A stretch of DNA of 22,114 nt, from the IMG/VR virus record IMGVR_UViG_3300011114_000975, positions 1 through 22,114 of that record; one strand, given 5' to 3'. Source of the DNA: a virus. Numbering within the stretch: the first letter of the stretch is position 1; every line of letters begins with the position of its first letter. A program made the translations under genes and the position numbers. Below the pieces are notes generated by a model. The model searched no databases. It saw only the letters and a program-made list of their open reading frames with translations, and had not been told where the DNA came from. Shown here one piece after another: positions 18,954 through 22,114 of this stretch.

Positions 18954-20300
18954 TCAATCTTCACTTAGAATTTGTTTAATCCAAGATTGACTCATATTTT
19001 CAATAATCACATTTGCATCTTCTTCTGTATCTGCGAAACCATATTCAAGTAAATGCGATTGAATGAGATCATAGAGGTCATAACTCATATTCAGTTTCTT
19101 TCTCTCATCAGGAGTCAGTCTACCTCTTTGTGCTCCTCTTGCTTTTTGCTTTGCTTTTACTTCCGGATCATCAGACATGTATGCATAACCGTGAAGACCG
19201 GGATTTGAAGAAGTGGTGTTACGGAAATCTCCTCTTTGCTTTCTAGCAAGTTTCTCTCTACCTTCTTTCTTTTTATTATCACCGAAAGTTGGTTTATCTG
19301 CTAATGCAGTTGCTTTGTCTGCAAACTCACCACCACCAGTTTGTGATGCAATCTTGTTGCGGATAGATACTTCATCATATCCAAGTTTTGCCATTTTAGT
19401 TGCTTCACCAATTGCCTTACTTCTTACTTTGCGACGATTTAGAAGATACTTATCTGACGTGTCGGTATCATTATCATTATCAATATCATTATCTTCTTGA
19501 CCTACAGGGTCAAGTTTTTTCTTTGCTTCATAGATTTCATTATAAGAATTTGAAAGGTCTCTGAGTGTTTTAGACATAGGAAATTGGTAAGAAGATGTTA
19601 CGTCACTTTTTTTAATATCAAGTGCTTTTTTAAGTCTATCGGTTTCACCAGAAGGTGTTGATGATGCTGGTTCTGCTGCTGGTGTTGGTGTTGGTGTGCT
19701 TGGTCCTCTATCATTATCAGCAGATAATCTTGTTTTAATAGTATCATATCCAGATTGTCCTGGTTTTACCTTTGCGGCAAGTGTTGGATTTGCTCTTGCC
19801 CACTGGTCCATAGGAGCACCACCCATTGGTTTTGTGGGTGCTGTTGGTGTTGCTGCTGGTCTTTGGGGTGCTGTTGGTGTTGCTGCTGGTCTTTGGGGTG
19901 CTGTTGGTGTTGCTGCTGGTGTTTTGGGTGCTGTTGGTTTTGGTTTATTCAATCCAGTCTCTTTATTGAGTCTGTTTGCCAATTTATCAGCATCAGATGA
20001 TCTTTGTAACCATTGGAAACCAGTTTCTCCATCTCTTACCCCAGAAGATTTGGTAACAAATCCTTTATTAGTTTTCACTACTCCTAACTGTGCTCTCTGG
20101 TTTGTTGCGTTTTGTTTTTTTATTTGTTTGTCATACTCTTGTCCTTGTTTATATTGTTGTGGAGTTGGTCCGTACATTGCAGCAGCAGCATCTGCAAAAT
20201 TTCCACCAGCAGGTGCCTCACTCAAAAATTCCGGTCCTTCCTCACCAGTCACTAAACCTAAGTAGATATTTCGAAGTTCGTCTAAATTCTCTTGCTTCAT
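18954..20300 (-). CDS. Virion-associated protein, low-complexity centre and C-terminal EYGFA module (448 aa)
   Basis: Probably a structural or scaffold-like protein of the particle; this rests on composition and on recollection of similar proteins in cyanophages. It has a helical N-terminus (MKQENLDELRNIYLGLV), a glutamine/lysine-rich part, a Pro-Ala-Thr linker made of 10-residue repeats (PAATPTAPQR), another proline/serine-rich section, an acidic DNDIDNDNDTDTSD run and a basic segment. The last 42 residues (YDLYDLIQSHLLEYGFADTE, EDANVIIENMSQSWIKQIL) resemble residues 190-230 of the upstream gene product. No enzymatic motif is seen. A late box lies 26 bases before the ATG, as expected for virion genes. 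Confidence 0.75.
   Translation of the reverse strand: MKQENLDELRNIYLGLVTGEEGPEFLSEAPAGGNFADAAAAMYGPTPQQYKQGQEYDKQIKKQNATNQRAQLGVVKTNKGFVTKSSGVRDGETGFQWLQRSSDADKLANRLNKETGLNKPKPTAPKTPAATPTAPQRPAATPTAPQRPAATPTAPTKPMGGAPMDQWARANPTLAAKVKPGQSGYDTIKTRLSADNDRGPSTPTPTPAAEPASSTPSGETDRLKKALDIKKSDVTSSYQFPMSKTLRDLSNSYNEIYEAKKKLDPVGQEDNDIDNDNDTDTSDKYLLNRRKVRSKAIGEATKMAKLGYDEVSIRNKIASQTGGGEFADKATALADKPTFGDNKKKEGREKLARKQRGDFRNTTSSNPGLHGYAYMSDDPEVKAKQKARGAQRGRLTPDERKKLNMSYDLYDLIQSHLLEYGFADTEEDANVIIENMSQSWIKQILSED
19831..19943 (-). repeat. 30-base tandem repeat in the coding sequence
   Basis: Two exact 30-base copies (19861-19890 and 19891-19920), with a close copy before and a partial one after, encode the PAATPTAPQR repeats. 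Prone to length change by slippage or recombination. Confidence 0.85.
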
Positions 20301-20325
20301 TTTACTAAAAAACTACTTTTTCTAC

Positions 20326-20332
20326 TATTTAT
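20326..20332 (-). promoter_or_regulatory. T4-like late promoter box
   Basis: AGATAAATAGTAG on the minus strand, overlapping the stop of the HAD-containing gene and 26 bases upstream of the ATG at 20300. Confidence 0.5.
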
Positions 20333-21750
20333 CTTATAAATTCTTTCCAACACTCATAAGGTGTTATATCTACTTCTCTTAGTTCTTCTACATTAGTTCC
20401 AAAATCAATATAATATTGTTCTTTTTGTGTTTCGGTTGCTCTAAACGACCGTGCTCGCACTTCACCTGACTTCCCTCTTGGTTTTACCATATGAGTTTTG
20501 ACCTCAACTCCTGGTGTGTTTTGGACTGCCTTATGTACCTTTGCAGCATCATCATACATATGGATTTTTTTATATCCGTGTTTTTGTGCTAAAGATTGAA
20601 GTGTATCTCTTTTCTTTACTCCCACATCACTTCCTGGAAGATTTCCTGTGCGATGTACGTGAACGTGTCCTTCTTTCTTTCCGCCCTCTCCTGGTTTGAT
20701 ATTAACGCCATACTTAGAAAGATGTTTCGCAAATGCTTCCTTATCGTCCATATCAGAACGAGCAGTCACAATATGAACATCGTGTCCTCTTGCCTGCTTA
20801 TTTTTCAAATGCTTAATCATCTTCTTCAAAGGTTTTGCTGACTTTTTGAAAACCTCCGAACTTCTGAATTCATCAAAGTTATAAGAATGACCCTTTGGAA
20901 GTTTGTGAGTATTGAATTCTTGATTGCTCAAACTTTGAACTCTCTCTCCCTTTTCATTATGGACATGAACCTTGACCTTTGAATGATCATGTCCAAACAA
21001 GGTCTCATCCATATCATATGCGTGTGCTGTGGTCTTCTTTCTAGTTCCTCTTGCTTTTTCTTCCAAATATTCTTCAAATATCATACCAATAAAACCTTCA
21101 CTTAATCCAATAATCATATCGTTTGCAGTTTCGTCATCTTCGGCAAACCCATATTCTACAAGTGCTTCTACTACACACTCATAACTATTTTCTACTTCTT
21201 CTTTCTGTGCTCCATAATAAGCACCAAGTGCTCTCTTAATTCTTTGTTTTTTACTATCACCTTTAAAAGTTTTGCTCTTTGAATGAACGAAATCGCTAAT
21301 AGTAGAACCAGCATCAGCACCTGCATCAATTGTTTCGCTTCCACTCCAATAATCATTCCAACTTTTCATATCCGCCTTTGCTTGCTCTGGGGATGATGGT
21401 TTGAAGGTCGCACTATTTTTACGAACTGAACCAACTGGTTTTCTTTTCTTTGGTCCAGATGTTGCTGCTTTTTTTGCTAATGTATTAATTTCTTCTTCTG
21501 ATGGTTTTTCTGCTTGAATTTTTCCAGTCGTAGGATTGTAGTGTGCTTCTTTTACTATTTTTCCTTTCGGTTTATATGAATTTGCAAGTTTAATGCCCGA
21601 CTTGTTAGGAAGATCTACTTCTGCTGCTTTTTTCTTTTGTAATTCAATTGCTTTTGCTCCTAATTGTTGAGCTGCGTCAGGTGTTAATGCCCCAATTCCC
21701 CTGGACGGTTTTATTTCAAAACTTAAACCTTCTTTACAAAAATTAGACAT
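20329..21750 (-). CDS. Virion-like protein with EYGFA module and HAD phosphatase domain (473 aa)
   Basis: Residues 1-185 are basic, low-complexity and linker-like. An EYGFA module follows (about 190-230), also found in the gene downstream. Residues 243-420 are a HAD-superfamily domain with all four motifs: DMDET (D246, D248, T250), VTAR (T329), K380 and YDDAA (D400, D401). HAD enzymes of phages are often 3'-phosphatases or nucleotidases, but the substrate is unknown. Many His residues (HDHSKVKVHVH, GHVHVHRTG) lie in the domain. The C-terminus returns to a non-enzymatic stretch. The combination suggests an enzyme packaged in or attached to the particle. A late box and the nrdB terminator lie upstream. 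Confidence 0.8.
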   Translation of the reverse strand: MSNFCKEGLSFEIKPSRGIGALTPDAAQQLGAKAIELQKKKAAEVDLPNKSGIKLANSYKPKGKIVKEAHYNPTTGKIQAEKPSEEEINTLAKKAATSGPKKRKPVGSVRKNSATFKPSSPEQAKADMKSWNDYWSGSETIDAGADAGSTISDFVHSKSKTFKGDSKKQRIKRALGAYYGAQKEEVENSYECVVEALVEYGFAEDDETANDMIIGLSEGFIGMIFEEYLEEKARGTRKKTTAHAYDMDETLFGHDHSKVKVHVHNEKGERVQSLSNQEFNTHKLPKGHSYNFDEFRSSEVFKKSAKPLKKMIKHLKNKQARGHDVHIVTARSDMDDKEAFAKHLSKYGVNIKPGEGGKKEGHVHVHRTGNLPGSDVGVKKRDTLQSLAQKHGYKKIHMYDDAAKVHKAVQNTPGVEVKTHMVKPRGKSGEVRARSFRATETQKEQYYIDFGTNVEELREVDITPYECWKEFIR

Positions 21751-21767
21751 ACCATTTTTACGGTTTT

Positions 21768-21778
21768 TATTTATTTAT
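21768..21778 (-). promoter_or_regulatory. Tandem T4-like late promoter boxes fused to the nrdB terminator
   Basis: TTATAAATAAATA on the minus strand follows directly on the T-tract of the terminator and lies about 20 bases before the ATG at 21750; two overlapping ATAAATA matches. Confidence 0.6.
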
Positions 21779-21802
21779 AAAAAAAGGGGGCATACGCCCC
21801 CT
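21779..21802 (-). terminator. Intrinsic terminator of nrdB
   Basis: Perfect seven-base stem AGGGGGC / GCCCCCT, loop GTAT, followed by seven T, starting six bases after the nrdB stop. Confidence 0.9.
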
Positions 21803-21807
21803 AAATC

Positions 21808-22113
21808 TTATAATTTAAATCCAGTAAAACTATCGTTTTTCATATCTTGCTTAATTCCACCAACCAAATAGCTAGAAATTTCAGTTTCCTGGGGTGCAAC
21901 TTGAACTGATTTAGAGTTAATCCAATGTTCAGTCCAAGGAAGTGGATTGTTCTTTGATGCAATATCATATTCAGGTTTTAATCCAACTGCTTTCATTCTA
22001 CGATTTGCAATCCACTCAACATAATTTCCAAGTAGTTTATCATTTAAACCTATCATAGAACCATCTTTGAACAAATATTCTGCCCATAGTTTTTCTTCAT
22101 TTACACAAGTTAT
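21808..22113 (-). CDS. nrdB: Ribonucleotide reductase class I small subunit, C-terminal part (runs off the window)
   Basis: Class I NrdB carries the radical cofactor that lets NrdA turn ribonucleotides into deoxyribonucleotides for phage DNA synthesis. The 101 visible residues read VNEEKLWAEYLFKDGSMIGL, LGNYVEWIANRRMKAVGL and NPLPWTEHWINSKSVQVAPQ, the well-conserved final third of phage NrdB, ending KNDSFTGFKL, the tail that docks into NrdA. The frame stays open to the window edge. Iron ligands and the radical tyrosine lie mostly outside the window. The gene ends at a strong terminator. With glutaredoxin and thyX elsewhere in the window it forms the phage dNTP supply. Confidence 0.95.
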   Translation of the reverse strand: MTCVNEEKLWAEYLFKDGSMIGLNDKLLGNYVEWIANRRMKAVGLKPEYDIASKNNPLPWTEHWINSKSVQVAPQETEISSYLVGGIKQDMKNDSFTGFKL

Positions 22114-22114
22114 A

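Noticed and set aside
19831-19943. Possible CRISPR array from the 30-base repeats
   Set aside because: Copies are adjacent without spacers and encode an in-frame protein repeat.
19696-20265. Long plus-strand ORF of 189 codons
   Set aside because: A mirror of the Pro/Ala/Thr-rich repeats of the minus-strand virion-like gene; the product is low-complexity Gly/Val/Ala.

Overview
This window is a piece of a T4-like cyanophage (cyanomyovirus) genome, very probably infecting marine Synechococcus or Prochlorococcus. The evidence is a complete intron-free psbA, a high-light-inducible protein (hli), a cyanobacterial-type SLH-domain porin, thyX and nrdB at the two window edges, a glutaredoxin, a tail lysozyme, free-standing homing endonucleases and five tRNAs reading mostly A-ending codons. 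Almost everything is on the minus strand; one small gene (5585-5773) is on the plus strand, divergent from psbA.

Layout, in the direction of transcription (right to left). (1) 22114-18954: the 3' end of nrdB, then two long virion-like proteins that share an 'EYGFA' module; one also carries an intact HAD phosphatase motif set. (2) 18830-16936: a GIY-YIG nuclease, a small protein, a secreted tail-lysozyme-type hydrolase behind a perfect consensus promoter and a folded leader, and a small membrane protein. (3) 16935-15349: tRNA-Thr, -Gly, -Met, -Ser and -Ile, interleaved with a Dps-like ferritin, a Zn-ribbon protein and a 48-residue protein. (4) 15262-14251: an HNH endonuclease and two small conserved-looking proteins. 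(5) 14010-8642: a tightly overlapping seven-gene operon of one methyltransferase and six glycosyltransferase-type proteins. (6) 8560-5770: porin, hli, then a pair of overlapping cell-wall hydrolase genes (C39-like peptidase, GH19 endolysin). (7) 5584-3587: psbA with a structured leader, its terminator, and an HNH endonuclease directly downstream. (8) 3521-1: a second HNH, a 30-residue membrane microprotein, glutaredoxin, several small proteins, a metallophosphoesterase, and the start of thyX.

Regulation is unusually readable. Ten sites match host-type sigma-70 promoters with a spacer of exactly 17 bp. Three of them place the -35 box in the loop of an intrinsic terminator, so the U-tract is the promoter spacer. 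A second class of sites matches the T4-like late box ATAAATA; psbA, porin and the tail-lysozyme gene carry both, suggesting expression through the whole infection. psbA and the tail-lysozyme gene have folded 5' leaders.

Biologically the window joins photosynthesis maintenance (psbA, hli), envelope change (porin, glycosyltransferases), nucleotide metabolism (nrdB, thyX, glutaredoxin), lysis or entry enzymes, and selfish nucleases. All functional statements are from reading motifs by eye; no database search was run.
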